Shown here: positions 45,777 to 54,943 of the stretch, piece after piece
Layout of the letters: each line of letters starts with the position of its first letter
Position numbering within the stretch: the stretch's first letter is position 1
From: Jannaschia sp. W003
GTDB taxonomy: Bacteria; Pseudomonadota; Alphaproteobacteria; Rhodobacterales; Rhodobacteraceae
DNA length: 64,000 nt
Assembly: GCF_025144335.1 (NCBI RefSeq)
Contig: NZ_CP083539.1
Span: 1,923,501 to 1,987,500 of the forward strand
Reading direction: 5' to 3'
The notes under the pieces: generated by a model
What the model saw: only the letters and a program-made list of their open reading frames with translations
The model's database searches: none
What the model was told of the DNA's origin: nothing
Translations under genes and position numbers: made by a program

Positions 45777-46847
45777 ATGATGGACGCGCCACCCCTTCGG
45801 GTCGAGGGACTGCGCCGGCGCCTGGGCGGGCGCTGGGTGGTGGACGGCATCGACCTCGAGGTGGGCGCGGGACAGGTGACCTGCCTGCTCGGGCCCTCGG
45901 GCTGCGGCAAGTCCACCACCCTGCGCATCATCGCCGGGGTGGACCGGCAGGATGCCGGAACGGTCCACCTCATGGGTCGCGAGGTGTCCGGCCCGCACCG
46001 CCACGATCCGCCCGAGACACGCGGCGTGGGGCTGATGTTCCAGGACTTCGCGCTGTTCCCGCATCTCAGCGTCGCCGACAACGTGGCCTTCGGCCTGCGC
46101 GGCGACCCGCGCCGGGTCGAGGAGTTGCTGGAGCGCGTGGGCCTCGGCGGCTACGGGCGCAAGCATCCCCACCAGCTCTCGGGCGGCGAGCAGCAGCGCG
46201 TTGCGCTCATCCGGGCGCTCGCGCCGCGCCCGCCGATCCTGCTGATGGACGAGCCGTTCTCGGGCCTCGACAACCGCCTGCGCGACGGCATCCGCGACGC
46301 CACCCTCGGACTGCTGAAGGAGGAGGGCACGGCGGTTCTGCTCGTCACCCACGAGCCCGACGAGGCCATGCGCATGGCCGACGAGATCGCGCTGATGCGG
46401 GACGGGCGGGTGGTGCAGCGGGCAGCGCCCTACAACATCTACAACCAGCCCGCGGACCGCGAGGCGGCGGCGTTCTTCTCGGACGTGAACTGCCTCGGCG
46501 GCACGGTGCGCGGCGCGCTGTGCGACACGCCGTTCGGCCAGTTCCTCGCCCCCGGCTACGCGGACGGCACCGAGGTGGACATCGTGTTCCGGCCCCAGCA
46601 CGTGCGGCTCGACTTCGACCGCGAGGGGCGGGGCCCCGCGCCCACCGCTACCGAGGGCACCCCGGCTCGCGCCCGCGTCGTGCGGGCGCGCTTCATGGGC
46701 AAGGAGAGCTTGGTGGAGTTCCGCACCGACCACGGCGGCGAGAGCGTGACCGCAACCGTGCCGGCAGTGTTCCTGCCCAAGCCCGACACGCCGATGTGGC
46801 TGTCGATCCGGCGCGACCGGTGCTTCGTGTTTCCGCGGAAGGGGTAG
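45777..46847 (+). CDS. ABC transporter ATP-binding protein, Fe(3+)/polyamine/sugar type
   Basis: A 356-residue importer ATPase of the MalK/PotA/FbpC superfamily. It shows Walker A GPSGCGKST, the Q loop MFQDFALFPHL, the signature QLSGGEQQRVALIRALA, Walker B ILLMDEPFSGLD and the H loop VTHEPDEA. The C-terminal TOBE-like domain follows from about 235 (VDIVFRPQHVRLDFD, VVRARFMGKESLVEF). No permease or binding protein gene is next to it. A ferric-binding protein gene lies 16 kb away, but a partnership is speculation. The frame is open from a TTG 15 bp upstream; the ATG at 45777 (or 45780) is preferred. Its family is sure, the substrate is not. Confidence 0.88.
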   Translation: MMDAPPLRVEGLRRRLGGRWVVDGIDLEVGAGQVTCLLGPSGCGKSTTLRIIAGVDRQDAGTVHLMGREVSGPHRHDPPETRGVGLMFQDFALFPHLSVADNVAFGLRGDPRRVEELLERVGLGGYGRKHPHQLSGGEQQRVALIRALAPRPPILLMDEPFSGLDNRLRDGIRDATLGLLKEEGTAVLLVTHEPDEAMRMADEIALMRDGRVVQRAAPYNIYNQPADREAAAFFSDVNCLGGTVRGALCDTPFGQFLAPGYADGTEVDIVFRPQHVRLDFDREGRGPAPTATEGTPARARVVRARFMGKESLVEFRTDHGGESVTATVPAVFLPKPDTPMWLSIRRDRCFVFPRKG

Positions 46848-47210
46848 GCGCGCGGTTCCGGCACGTGCGGGCAGCAGCGGCGGAAGCGACAGCGACGGTG
46901 GCGAAACGCGCAAATCTTCCGGTTCGGCACAAGGCACAGCGGCTGCGAACCGCGGCGCGATTCGGTTTGAACTTCGGCATGAGTAGCTGGCACATCTCAT
47001 GCGGACGTGCCGGTCAGCGACGCGCGTTCCGGACCCGGTCGATCAGCCAACCGATCATCGGTTCACGGGACCGCTTCCGAACCGAGCGCGAAACCTGAAC
47101 CCCTGCCGCGCCCCGATGCTACCCGGACGGACGCTTGGAAGGCTCGGGCATCGCGCCCTTGCTCGTGCCTGCGCCCACGCGGGGCGCAGCGATCCTTTTC
47201 GGATCGGGGC
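46848..47210. other. 363-bp gap between the ABC ATPase and the MepK-like gene
   Basis: No credible gene is visible. Near the right end, 47190-47206, a short hairpin CGATCC-TTTTC-GGATCG lies directly next to the stop of the convergent MepK-like gene and may terminate it. Nothing else stands out. Confidence 0.4.
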
Positions 47211-47792
47211 CTAGCGGCCCCAGTTGCGGACCTTGCCGCAATCGACGTGGGTGAAGTTCGAGCCGGAGTACTTGCCGACCCCGCCCGCGCCGCAGGACGC
47301 GGCGGCCCGGGCGACCTGTCCGACCGAACGCGAGTCGATGCGAAGGTCGGCGGCCTTGCCGCTGAGGTGGAGCGAGTTCTTCGCCACGCCCCCCGAGCGC
47401 GCCCGCAGCATCCGGTTCGTGGCCGGCGAGCGGTATCCCGACAGCAGCATGAACGGCTCGTTCGCGTCGAGCAGTTTATGCGTGGCGGCGATAATGTCGA
47501 GGGTGCGGTTGTCGATGCCGATCACCTCGTTCCGCCGCCAGTCGCGGAAGAAGAAGTTCACCTCGGCCAGCGCGTCGCGCAGGTAGGTGCCCTCGATCCA
47601 GTAGATCGTGTCGAGGGACTCGCCGGTCCGCGCGTTCGTCATCTTGAGCCGGCGAATGTCACCGGCCCCGCGAAGGAAGCCGGCGGCCTTGGAGTATGTC
47701 GGAGCCGCCGAGACCGCGACTGCGGCGAAGGCGGTCAGGAGACCCCTGCGGGACATGCATCCCGCGGCATCGTTCTTGTCTGTATGTTTCAC
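47211..47792 (-). CDS. DUF882/M15A family murein endopeptidase-like protein (MepK/YcbK-like)
   Basis: A 193-residue exported metallopeptidase-like protein. The twin-arginine signal SRRGLLTAFAAVAVSAAP suggests Tat export. The body matches DUF882: RLKMTNARTGESLDTIYWIEG, LLSGYRSPATNRMLR and the zinc-site motifs SLHLSGKAADLRI and THVDCG. E. coli MepK (YcbK) of this family cuts 3-3 peptidoglycan cross-links. The start is uncertain: GTG at 47792, ATG at 47756 (directly at the Tat signal) or further upstream to 47879. It is divergent from an LD-transpeptidase, which forms 3-3 cross-links. The pairing mirrors E. coli ycbB-ycbK. Confidence 0.82.
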   Translation of the reverse strand: MKHTDKNDAAGCMSRRGLLTAFAAVAVSAAPTYSKAAGFLRGAGDIRRLKMTNARTGESLDTIYWIEGTYLRDALAEVNFFFRDWRRNEVIGIDNRTLDIIAATHKLLDANEPFMLLSGYRSPATNRMLRARSGGVAKNSLHLSGKAADLRIDSRSVGQVARAAASCGAGGVGKYSGSNFTHVDCGKVRNWGR

Positions 47793-48094
47793 GTCTGCCC
47801 CATAGAACTTGGGCCGTCTCCGCGGCCTCAGGTGTCCGATCCCCAGGTAGCGCCTCGGATGTGTCATGAATGTGGCCATGCGCCCATACCTCGAAACGGT
47901 TGCGATATTTTAGGCGGATTACCGCCGTAATCGTGAGGGCGGTGGAACCGATCGCGCCCGGCCTGCATGCCGGGCGGCGTGCCCTGTTGCGGGGCTGCAT
48001 AACGCGGAGGTTTTGACGGAACGTGAATGGACACCAACCTATTCACCGATAAGCAGGACACGGGCGCCGCCCGCCCCTCTCGGAGACCTCGCCG

Positions 48095-49684
48095 ATGACC
48101 CTTCACGTCCGAGCCTCGCTCGTCGCCCTCGCCCTCGCGGTGGCCGTTCCTGCGGGTGCGACGTCGGTGGCGGCGCCGCTCCTGTCGCCGACCCGCATGG
48201 CGGTGGCCGAGGCCGCGGCAGGGGCCGGCGAGGAAGGCGTCGCCGCGTTCTACCGCGAGCGGGCCTTCGCGCCGATCTGGCTGGGCGACGAGGCCGGACC
48301 GCGGCGCATGGCGTTTCTGGCGGCGATCGCCGAGGCCGGCGCGCACGGGCTGCCGGCGGCGCGCTACGATCCGGTGGAGATCCGGGCCGCCTTCGACGCC
48401 GCCCACGATGCGGAGTCGCTCGGCGCGCTGGAAGTCGACATGACGCGGCGCCTCCTGCGCTTCGCGAGCGACCTCGGCGGCGGCGTCGTGAAGCCGGGCG
48501 CCGCCAGTCCCTTTATCCATCTGGAGCGTCCCCGCCGCGACGCGCGCGCGGACCTCGAGGCGTTCGTCGCCGACCCCCTCGCGTTCCTGCGCGGCCTCGC
48601 GCCGACTTCGCCCCGTTATGCGCGCCTCCTGCGCGAGAAGCGGCGACTCGAGCAGGCCGCCGCCGCGGGCGGCTGGGGCGCGCAGGTGCCCGTGGGCATC
48701 CTGCGCCGGGGCGACGGCGGTGCCGCCGTGATCGCCCTGCGCGGTCGCCTCGAGGGAATGGGATACCTCGAGCGCGGCCTTTCCCCGACCTTCGACGGAG
48801 TGATGGAAGCCGCCGTGCGGCGTTTCCAGAGCGACCACGGCCTCGCCATCGACGGCGCCGCAGGGCCCGCCACGCTGGCCGTCGTGAACCGCACCGCCAA
48901 CGCGCGCCTTGCGCAGGTTCTCGTGAACCTCGAGCGGCAGCGCTGGATGAATAAGCCGCTGGAGTCGCGGCACGTGCTCGTGAACCTGGCCGAGCAGCAC
49001 GCCTACGTGGTCGACGACGGTGCCGTGACCTTCGACACCGTGGTGGTCGTTGGCGCACCCGAATCCGACCGCCAGACCCCGGAGTTCAGCCACACCATGA
49101 CGCACATGGTGGTGAACCCGTCGTGGTACGTGCCCCGCTCGATCGCGACGAACGAGTACCTGCCCCAGCTCAAGCGAGGCGGGGCGCGGCATCTGGAGGT
49201 CACCTACCAGGGCCGCACGGTCGATCCCCGGCGCGTGGACTTCGGCCAGTACACGGCGCGCACCTTCCCGTTCTCGCTGCGCCAGCCTCCGGGGCCGAGC
49301 AACGCGCTCGGCAAGGTCAAGTTCATGTTCCCGAACAAGTGGAACATCTACCTTCACGACACCCCCGCCAAGTCACTGTTCGGGCGCGAGCTGCGCACCT
49401 TCAGCCACGGCTGCGTGCGCGTGGGCAAGCCGTTCGAGCTGGCCCACCACCTGCTCGCCCCCCAGGAGGTCGACCCGCAGGGCGCGTTCGAGCGCATCCT
49501 CGCCACGGGCCGCGAGCGGCGGGTGAACCTCGAGGCGCCGATCGGGGTGCATCTGGTGTACTGGACCGCATGGGCCGGCGAGGACGGCGCCATGCGCTAC
49601 CGCTCCGATCCCTATGGGCGCGACGCGGCAGTGCTGGACGCCCTGCGCGCGGCCGGGGTGGCCCCCGACGGGCTGGGAAGCTAG
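48095..49684 (+). CDS. L,D-transpeptidase of the YcbB/LdtD type
   Basis: A 529-residue periplasmic enzyme that makes 3-3 cross-links in peptidoglycan or attaches proteins to it. A signal peptide ([16 protein letters not shown]) is followed by an N-terminal scaffold region ([16 protein letters not shown]), a peptidoglycan-binding domain ([39 protein letters not shown]) and a YkuD catalytic domain. The catalytic motif is [15 protein letters not shown], with the nucleophilic Cys. Domain order is that of LdtD. The GGAG site and ATG at 48095 are good. The divergent MepK-like gene shares the promoter region, and lpxD follows 28 bp after the stop. Confidence 0.92.
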   Translation: MTLHVRASLVALALAVAVPAGATSVAAPLLSPTRMAVAEAAAGAGEEGVAAFYRERAFAPIWLGDEAGPRRMAFLAAIAEAGAHGLPAARYDPVEIRAAFDAAHDAESLGALEVDMTRRLLRFASDLGGGVVKPGAASPFIHLERPRRDARADLEAFVADPLAFLRGLAPTSPRYARLLREKRRLEQAAAAGGWGAQVPVGILRRGDGGAAVIALRGRLEGMGYLERGLSPTFDGVMEAAVRRFQSDHGLAIDGAAGPATLAVVNRTANARLAQVLVNLERQRWMNKPLESRHVLVNLAEQHAYVVDDGAVTFDTVVVVGAPESDRQTPEFSHTMTHMVVNPSWYVPRSIATNEYLPQLKRGGARHLEVTYQGRTVDPRRVDFGQYTARTFPFSLRQPPGPSNALGKVKFMFPNKWNIYLHDTPAKSLFGRELRTFSHGCVRVGKPFELAHHLLAPQEVDPQGAFERILATGRERRVNLEAPIGVHLVYWTAWAGEDGAMRYRSDPYGRDAAVLDALRAAGVAPDGLGS

Positions 49685-49712
49685 AGACGCCTCCGCGACA
49701 CCGGGGGGCGCC

Positions 49713-50804
49713 ATGCCGACACTGAGCGAGATCGCCGCGCTGCTGGGCCGCCCCGTGCTGGGCGACGGCTCGGTGCGCTTCGCACGCGCCGCCGAGCCGG
49801 GACGTGCCGGACCGGACGACCTCGCGCTGGCCATGTCGCCCGCCTACGGCGACGCGCTCCGCGATGGCCGCGCCCGCGCCGCGATCCTCTGGGAGGGGGC
49901 CGACTGGGAATCGTTCGGGTTGGAGGGTGCCGTCACGGTGCCCCGCGCGCGTCTCGCCATGGCGGGGATCACGCGGGCGCTCGACGCCGGGCCGGACTGG
50001 GGCGCGGGTGTGCACCCCGCCGCCACGGTCGACCCCTCGGCCTCGCTGGGCGAGGGAGCCGTGGTCGGGGCGGGCGCCGTGATCGGGCCGCGCGCGCGGA
50101 TCGGGCGGAACGCGCGGATCGGGCCGCTCGCGGTCGTGGAGGCGGACGCGCGGATCGGCGACGACGCGTTCCTGCACCCCCACGTCTCGATCGGCGCCCG
50201 CTGCCGCATCGGCGACCGCTTCATCGCGCAGGCAGGCGCGCGCGTGGGCGGCGACGGCTTCAGCTTCGTCACCCCCGAGGAGTCCGGCGTGGAGCGTGCC
50301 CGCCGCACGCTCGGCGACCGCGGCGCCGTGGGCGAGCAGCACTGGACCCGCATCCACTCGCTCGGCGCCGTGGAGATCGGCGACGACGTGGAGCTGGGTG
50401 CGAACTGCACCATAGACCGGGGCACCGTGGCCGACACGCGCATCGGGCGGGGCACCAAGATCGACAACCTCGTGATGCTCGGCCACAACGTACAGGTGGG
50501 CGAGGACTGCCTGCTGTGCGCCCATGTCGGCGTGGCCGGCTCCACCCGCATCGGCGACCGCGTGGTGCTGGCCGGCAAGGTGGGTGTGAACGACAACATC
50601 GAGATCGGCGACGACGTGGTCGCGGGCGGCGGCTCCAACATCTTCACGCGGGTGCCCGCGGGCAAGGTGATCCTCGGGAGCCCCGCCATCGACATGGACA
50701 AGCGCATGGCCGCGGACCGCGCCGTGCGCCGCCTGCCGCGCATGGCCGAGCAACTCAGCCAGTTGCGCGAGGCGGTGGCGAAGCTGGGGCGCTCCGATGG
50801 ATGA
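49713..50804 (+). CDS. lpxD: UDP-3-O-(3-hydroxyacyl)glucosamine N-acyltransferase LpxD
   Basis: LpxD adds the N-linked 3-hydroxyacyl chain to the lipid A precursor, using acyl-ACP. The protein is 363 residues. An N-terminal uridine-binding domain is followed by left-handed beta-helix hexapeptide repeats (for example [20 protein letters not shown]) and the catalytic His in [12 protein letters not shown]. The C-terminal helix ([20 protein letters not shown]) is typical. The next gene, for an ACP, begins before this stop codon (8-bp overlap), so coupling is tight. In many bacteria lpxD lies in the bamA-fabZ-lpxA cluster; here it stands apart with its own ACP and ketosynthase. Confidence 0.95.
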   Translation: MPTLSEIAALLGRPVLGDGSVRFARAAEPGRAGPDDLALAMSPAYGDALRDGRARAAILWEGADWESFGLEGAVTVPRARLAMAGITRALDAGPDWGAGVHPAATVDPSASLGEGAVVGAGAVIGPRARIGRNARIGPLAVVEADARIGDDAFLHPHVSIGARCRIGDRFIAQAGARVGGDGFSFVTPEESGVERARRTLGDRGAVGEQHWTRIHSLGAVEIGDDVELGANCTIDRGTVADTRIGRGTKIDNLVMLGHNVQVGEDCLLCAHVGVAGSTRIGDRVVLAGKVGVNDNIEIGDDVVAGGGSNIFTRVPAGKVILGSPAIDMDKRMAADRAVRRLPRMAEQLSQLREAVAKLGRSDG

Positions 50805-51060
50805 CACCCGCGCCCGCGTCCACGCGATCCTGGCCGAGCTGGCCATGATCCCGCCCGAGGAGGTGACCGACGCGCAATCGCTGGCCGACCTCGGCATCGA
50901 CTCCATGGGCGTGGTCGAGGCGATCTTCGCGATCGAGGAGGCGTTCGACATCTCGGTGCCCTTCAACGCGAACGAGCCGGGCAAGTCCGAGTTCGACGTC
51001 TCGTCGGTCGGCCGGATCGTCGAGGCCGTGCGGCAGCTCCGGGCGCAGCAATCCGCATGA
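50797..51060 (+). CDS. Acyl carrier protein, specialised
   Basis: An 87-residue acyl carrier protein with the phosphopantetheine Ser in [20 protein letters not shown]. Helix three is preceded by an insert ([14 protein letters not shown]) that the housekeeping ACP does not have, which recalls AcpXL, the rhizobial ACP for very-long-chain acyl groups on lipid A; the similarity is only by eye. It overlaps lpxD by 8 bp and the ketosynthase by 4 bp (ATGA), so all three are cotranscribed. The context suggests that it carries an acyl chain for LpxD or a related lipid A acylation. This role is inference. Confidence 0.88.
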   Translation: MDDTRARVHAILAELAMIPPEEVTDAQSLADLGIDSMGVVEAIFAIEEAFDISVPFNANEPGKSEFDVSSVGRIVEAVRQLRAQQSA

Positions 51061-52268
51061 CCGCGTGGCCGCGGGTCGCGATCACCGGCGCGGGGACGGT
51101 GAACGCGCTGGGAGCGGACGTGCCTGCGACGCTTTGGGCCATGCGCGAGGGCCGCTCCGCCATCGGCCCGCTGGAGATCCGCGACGCCGAGCGCCTCGCC
51201 GCGCCGGTCGGCGCGCAGGTGCGCGGCTTCGATCCCGCCGCCCATCTCGATCGGAGTACGCTGAGCCTCCTCGACCGCTACGCGCAGTTCGCCCTCGTCG
51301 CGGCCGCCGAGGCGGTGGCCCAGTCGGGTCTCGACGCCAGCGCGCTGGGCGAGCGGGGCGCGGTGGTGCTCGGCAACTCCGGCGGGGGGCTGACCACCTC
51401 CGACGATGCCTACCGCGCGGTCTACGAGGCCCGGCGAGACCGAGTGCATCCCTTCACCGTGCCGCGGCTGATGAACAGCGCCGCCGCCGCGCATCTGTCG
51501 ATGCGTTGGGGCCTGCTGGGGCCGTCCCTCACCGTAGCCACCGCCTGCGCCTCCTCGAACCACGCGCTGGCGCAGGGCATGTGGCTGATACGGACGGGGC
51601 AGGCGGACGTGGTGCTGGCAGGCGGCGCCGAGGCGATGCTGTGCTTCGGCGGCGTGAAGGCGTGGGAAGGCCTGCGCGTGATGAGCGCCGACACCTGCCG
51701 CCCGTTCTCGGCCAACCGCTCGGGCATGGTGCAGGGCGAGGGGGCGGCGGTGTTCGTGCTGGAGCGGATGGACGCGGCGCGGGCGCGGGGCGCGGAGGTG
51801 CTGGCCGAGCTGGCAGGCGCGTCCATGAACTCGGACGCCCACGACATCGTGCAGCCCTCGCAGGCGGGCGCCGAACGGGCCATGCGGGCGGCCCTGCGCG
51901 ACGCGGAGCTGGCGCCCGAGGGGGTCGGCTACGTGAACGCCCACGGCACCGGCACGGCGGCAAACGACCGCACCGAGAGCGCCGCGATCCGCGCCGTGTT
52001 CGGCGCTGCGCCGCCCCCCGTGTCGTCCACCAAGGCCATGCACGGCCACTGCATCGGCGCCACCGGGGCGATCGAGTTGCTCGCCTGCCTTATGGCCCTG
52101 CGCGAGGGCGTGATCGCGCCCACCGCGAACTGGCAGGTGGCGGACCCGGACTGCCTCGCGGACGTGGTGCCGAACGAAGCGCGCGAGGCGGACGTCGCGG
52201 CCTGCCTCAGCAACGCCTTCGCCTTCGGCGGCGCCAACAGCGTTCTCGCCCTGCGCCGGGCCCCCTGA
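51057..52268 (+). CDS. Beta-ketoacyl-ACP synthase (FabF-like, lipid A-linked)
   Basis: A 403-residue condensing enzyme of the KAS I/II class. The catalytic triad is clear: Cys in TVATACASSNHALAQG, His in GYVNAHGTGTAANDRTE, and the second His in STKAMHGHCIGATGAIE with the Lys nearby. The C-terminal loop LSNAFAFGGANSVLALRR is typical. The start ATG overlaps the ACP stop. An ACP and ketosynthase following lpxD directly suggests chain elongation for a lipid A acyl group rather than general fatty acid synthesis; a bulk fabF would be expected elsewhere. A strong terminator follows. Confidence 0.9.
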   Translation: MTAWPRVAITGAGTVNALGADVPATLWAMREGRSAIGPLEIRDAERLAAPVGAQVRGFDPAAHLDRSTLSLLDRYAQFALVAAAEAVAQSGLDASALGERGAVVLGNSGGGLTTSDDAYRAVYEARRDRVHPFTVPRLMNSAAAAHLSMRWGLLGPSLTVATACASSNHALAQGMWLIRTGQADVVLAGGAEAMLCFGGVKAWEGLRVMSADTCRPFSANRSGMVQGEGAAVFVLERMDAARARGAEVLAELAGASMNSDAHDIVQPSQAGAERAMRAALRDAELAPEGVGYVNAHGTGTAANDRTESAAIRAVFGAAPPPVSSTKAMHGHCIGATGAIELLACLMALREGVIAPTANWQVADPDCLADVVPNEAREADVAACLSNAFAFGGANSVLALRRAP

Positions 52269-52273
52269 ATGCG

Positions 52274-52300
52274 GAACGCCCGCCGAAGGGGCGGGCGTTC
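52274..52300. terminator. Terminator between the ketosynthase and ialB-like genes
   Basis: A perfect 11-bp stem (GAACGCCCGCC / GGCGGGCGTTC) with a GAAGG loop, starting 6 bp after the ketosynthase stop. The ialB-like gene converges on it, so it can serve both. Confidence 0.8.
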
Positions 52301-52322
52301 GCATCGCAGAGAGGTGGCGGCG

Positions 52323-53033
52323 TCAGCCGTCCACTTCGACGGCTGAGTACCCCGCGGTGAACCCGCGCAGCGACAGGTCGAGCTCCGCCGGCTGGTCGGG
52401 CGCGAGCGCGGGCACCACCACGATCCGCGCCATGGCCCCGCGGCGGAAGCGCGCGATGTCGTCGGCGGTGAAGCCGAGGCGGGCATAGCAGCCGCCACCG
52501 TCGCAGAACGCGAACGGGTAGCGCCGCGCCTGCCCGCCGTCGATCGACAGGGTCACCTGGGCGGTCAGCAGCGTCGACAGCGGCGTGATGATCGTGGCAC
52601 CGCCAGCCAGCTCGGCGCCGTCCGGCAGGTCGAAGAAGTTCACGTCCGCGGTCGGATTGCCCTGCTGGTCCTCGAGCCGTTGGAACAGTTGGCACGGGTC
52701 TTCCTGGCCATCGGCGGCGCGCAGGCAGCGGACCTCGAAGTCGCCATGCGTCTCGCGCACGTAGATCGGCGGCTCCTCGGACGCGCCCGCGGCCTCGGGC
52801 GCGGCACCCAGCGTCTCGCCCGTGGCGAGCGCGCCGCCGGGGGCCGGCGTCATCGTATCGTCCCCGGCGGGCGCGGGGGTGTCGTCGGTCTCGGCGGTGG
52901 TGCCGGGCTCGGCCACGGGCGCGGGCTGCTCGGCCGCGGGCGGGGTCTCGTCGGCATTGGTGTCCTGCGCGGTGGCCTGCAGGGGCAGCAGCCCGAGCGC
53001 GCATGCGGCGAGAACGCGGGTGAGGGCAGTCAT
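52323..53033 (-). CDS. Invasion-associated locus B (IalB) family protein
   Basis: A 236-residue exported protein. The signal peptide (LTRVLAACALGLLPLQATAQD) is followed by an Ala/Pro/Glu/Thr-rich low-complexity stretch (about 25-95) and the IalB domain: YVRETHGDFEVRCLRAADG, EDPCQLFQRLEDQQGNPTAD, ATIITPLSTLLTAQVTLSID and YPFAFCDGGGCYARLGFTAD. The cysteine pairs are those of the family. IalB was named from Bartonella; the function in free-living relatives is unknown. The ATG at 53033 is set by the signal peptide; the frame stays open upstream into non-coding sequence. Upstream lies a candidate small RNA. Confidence 0.88.
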   Translation of the reverse strand: MTALTRVLAACALGLLPLQATAQDTNADETPPAAEQPAPVAEPGTTAETDDTPAPAGDDTMTPAPGGALATGETLGAAPEAAGASEEPPIYVRETHGDFEVRCLRAADGQEDPCQLFQRLEDQQGNPTADVNFFDLPDGAELAGGATIITPLSTLLTAQVTLSIDGGQARRYPFAFCDGGGCYARLGFTADDIARFRRGAMARIVVVPALAPDQPAELDLSLRGFTAGYSAVEVDG

Positions 53034-53117
53034 TCGATGTCTCCAGATGGCTGCATGAGAGCGGATCGGCGGTCCGATAGCATGGCGGGGGAACGGACGG
53101 CAGGGGGGGATCGGACA

Positions 53118-53189
53118 GGAAAAAGGGCCCGCAGACGGGGCCCTTTTTCGTGTTCGTATTCTCCCCGTCGGACTGGCCGACTTGTTGTG
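53118..53189 (-). ncRNA. Candidate small RNA or ialB leader with terminator, about 70 nt
   Basis: On the minus strand, TTGACG (53217-53222) and TAAAGT (53195-53200) with a 16-bp spacer form a plausible promoter, placing the start near 53188. The transcript would contain a short hairpin GTCGG-CCAGT-CCGAC and end at a perfect 12-bp stem (GGGCCCTTTTTC on the right arm) followed by UUUUU, a textbook Rho-independent terminator. It could be an independent sRNA or an attenuated leader of the ialB-like gene. No Rfam family is recognised. Confidence 0.4.
53119..53149. terminator. Strong bidirectional terminator hairpin in the ialB-herA gap
   Basis: A perfect 12-bp inverted repeat, GAAAAAGGGCCC and GGGCCCTTTTTC, with a 7-nt loop. 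It has a five-base U tract in both directions. It is the most T-rich terminator in the window. Confidence 0.8.
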
Positions 53190-53278
53190 GCGCGACTTTA
53201 TCAACGCGGGGCGGCACGTCAATTCACTTTTCGCGTGCGAGGGACAGGTGCAGGGCACGTCGGGTCGGCGCGAAAAGA

Positions 53279-53301
53279 GCCGCGCGGGAAGCCCGCGCGG
53301 C
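53279..53301 (-). terminator. Hairpin upstream of the HerA-like gene
   Basis: A perfect 10-bp stem (GCCGCGCGGG / CCCGCGCGGC) with a 3-nt loop. On the minus strand it is followed by TCTTTTCGCG, which resembles a terminator tail. No minus-strand gene ends here, so its role is unclear. Confidence 0.5.
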
Positions 53302-53401
53302 CAGTCGACAGGGAGGATGGGACCGGTTCGCCCGAACTGTGCGCCGGACCCGGCACCTGCTATGCCACGAGGAGGTTAACGAACGGCGAACGAGGCGGGC
53401 G

Positions 53402-54943
53402 ATGGATGACGGGGCGATCTTCGTGGGCGGGGGCGGAGCGGACCACGCCGAGCCGCAGCACCTGCTCCTGCGCTATGCCAACCGCCACGGCCTCGTCGCC
53501 GGGGCGACCGGCACGGGCAAGACGGTGACCCTTCAGGTCCTCGCCCAGGGCTTCTCGGAGGCGGGCGTGCCGGTCTTCCTGTCGGACGTGAAGGGCGACC
53601 TCGCGGGGTTGGCGGTGCCGGGCAGCGCGTCCCACCCCCTCCACGGCGCCTTCGCGGAGCGCGCGGCGACCATCGGGCTCGACCTCGCCTACTGTGCCGC
53701 GCCTGTCACCTTCTGGGACCTCTGGGGCGAGCGGGGCCATCCCGTCCGCACCACCGTCTCCGAGATGGGGCCGCTCCTGCTCGCCCGCCTGCTTGAGCTG
53801 ACGGACGTGCAGGAGGGGGTGCTCAACATCGCCTTCCGCCTTGCCGACGAGGAGGGGCTGGCGCTCCTGGACCTGAAAGACCTCCAGGCGCTGCTGGTGG
53901 CAGTGAACGAGCGCCGGAAGGACCTTTCGGCGCGCTACGGCAACGTCTCGACTGCCAGCGTCGGTGCGATCCAGCGCGCGCTCCTCGTTCTCGAGACGCA
54001 GGGCGGCGAGCGGCTGTTCGGCGAGCCGGCGCTGGAACTGGCGGACATGCTGCGCACCGACCCCGACGGGCGGGGCCGCATCGGCATCCTCGACGCAGGT
54101 CGGCTGATGGGCAGCCCGCGCCTCTACGCCACGTTCCTGCTCTGGCTCCTGTCGGAGCTGTTCGAGGAGCTGCCCGAAGTGGGCGATCCGGACCGCCCCC
54201 GGCTGGTGTTCTTCTTCGACGAGGCGCACCTGCTGTTCGACGATGCCCCAAAGGCGCTGGTCGATAAGGTGGAGCAGGTGGCGCGGCTGATCCGCTCCAA
54301 GGGCGTGGGCGTCTACTTCGTGACCCAGAACCCAGAGGACGTGCCCGAGGACGTGCTCGGCCAACTTGGCAACCGCATCCAGCACGCCCTGCGCGCCTTC
54401 ACCGCCAAGGACAAGCGCGCGCTGCGGCAGGCGGCGGGCAACTACCGCGAGAACCCCCGCTTCGACGTCGAGGACGCGATCCGCGAGGTGGGCGTGGGCG
54501 AGGCCGTCACCTCGCTCCTGGAGCGGAAGGGCGTGCCCGGCGTGGCCGAGCGCACGCTGATCCGCCCCCCGGCTTCGCAGCTCGGCCCGATCACGGACGC
54601 CGAGCGGGCTGCCGTGATCGCGGCCTCGCCGATGGCAGGCAAGTACGAGACCCCGCGCGACCGGGACAGCGCGTTCGAGGTGCTCGCACGCCGTGCCGAG
54701 GCCGCGGCCGAGGCCGCGGAGCAGGCCGAGGCGGCGGAGGAGCGGGAGGCCGATGCGGCGAAGCGTGAGCACAGTGCCGGGCGCCGCTGGTCGGGCGAAC
54801 GGGTGGGCCGCTCGTCGTCGCGGGGGCGCCGGGGCGACTCGGTCGGCGAGGCCTTCGCGAAGTCCATGGCCCGCTCCGTCGGCAGCCGCGCAGGAAGGGC
54901 GCTGGTGCGCGGCGTGCTGGGCGGCCTGTTCCGGGGGCGGTGA
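53402..54943 (+). CDS. HerA-like ATPase (DUF853 family)
   Basis: A 513-residue FtsK/HerA-type ATPase of the DUF853 (YjgR) family. Walker A is [20 protein letters not shown], Walker B is [17 protein letters not shown], and [19 protein letters not shown] is the sensor region. The C-terminal part from about residue 430 is Ala/Glu/Arg-rich and coiled. HerA relatives move or process DNA, but DUF853 proteins have no established role. The ATG at 53402 lies after GAGGAGG at 53381 and closer purine sequence, and the frame is open from 53150. The stop TGA overlaps the ATG of the acyl-CoA dehydrogenase by one base. Confidence 0.9.
   Translation: MDDGAIFVGGGGADHAEPQHLLLRYANRHGLVAGATGTGKTVTLQVLAQGFSEAGVPVFLSDVKGDLAGLAVPGSASHPLHGAFAERAATIGLDLAYCAAPVTFWDLWGERGHPVRTTVSEMGPLLLARLLELTDVQEGVLNIAFRLADEEGLALLDLKDLQALLVAVNERRKDLSARYGNVSTASVGAIQRALLVLETQGGERLFGEPALELADMLRTDPDGRGRIGILDAGRLMGSPRLYATFLLWLLSELFEELPEVGDPDRPRLVFFFDEAHLLFDDAPKALVDKVEQVARLIRSKGVGVYFVTQNPEDVPEDVLGQLGNRIQHALRAFTAKDKRALRQAAGNYRENPRFDVEDAIREVGVGEAVTSLLERKGVPGVAERTLIRPPASQLGPITDAERAAVIAASPMAGKYETPRDRDSAFEVLARRAEAAAEAAEQAEAAEEREADAAKREHSAGRRWSGERVGRSSSRGRRGDSVGEAFAKSMARSVGSRAGRALVRGVLGGLFRGR

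Larger units (their letters stand above)
53034..53401. other. 368-bp divergent intergenic region with two strong hairpins
   Basis: Between the ialB-like (minus) and HerA-like (plus) genes. It holds a U-tract hairpin at 53119-53149, a second hairpin at 53279-53301, and a minus-strand promoter-like pair at 53195-53222. Terminator-shaped structures in a divergent promoter region are unusual and point to a separate short transcript. Confidence 0.6.

Noticed and set aside
53034..53401. A riboswitch or 4.5S/6S RNA in the ialB-herA gap
   Set aside because: None of the conserved core sequences of those RNAs is present; only simple hairpins are visible.
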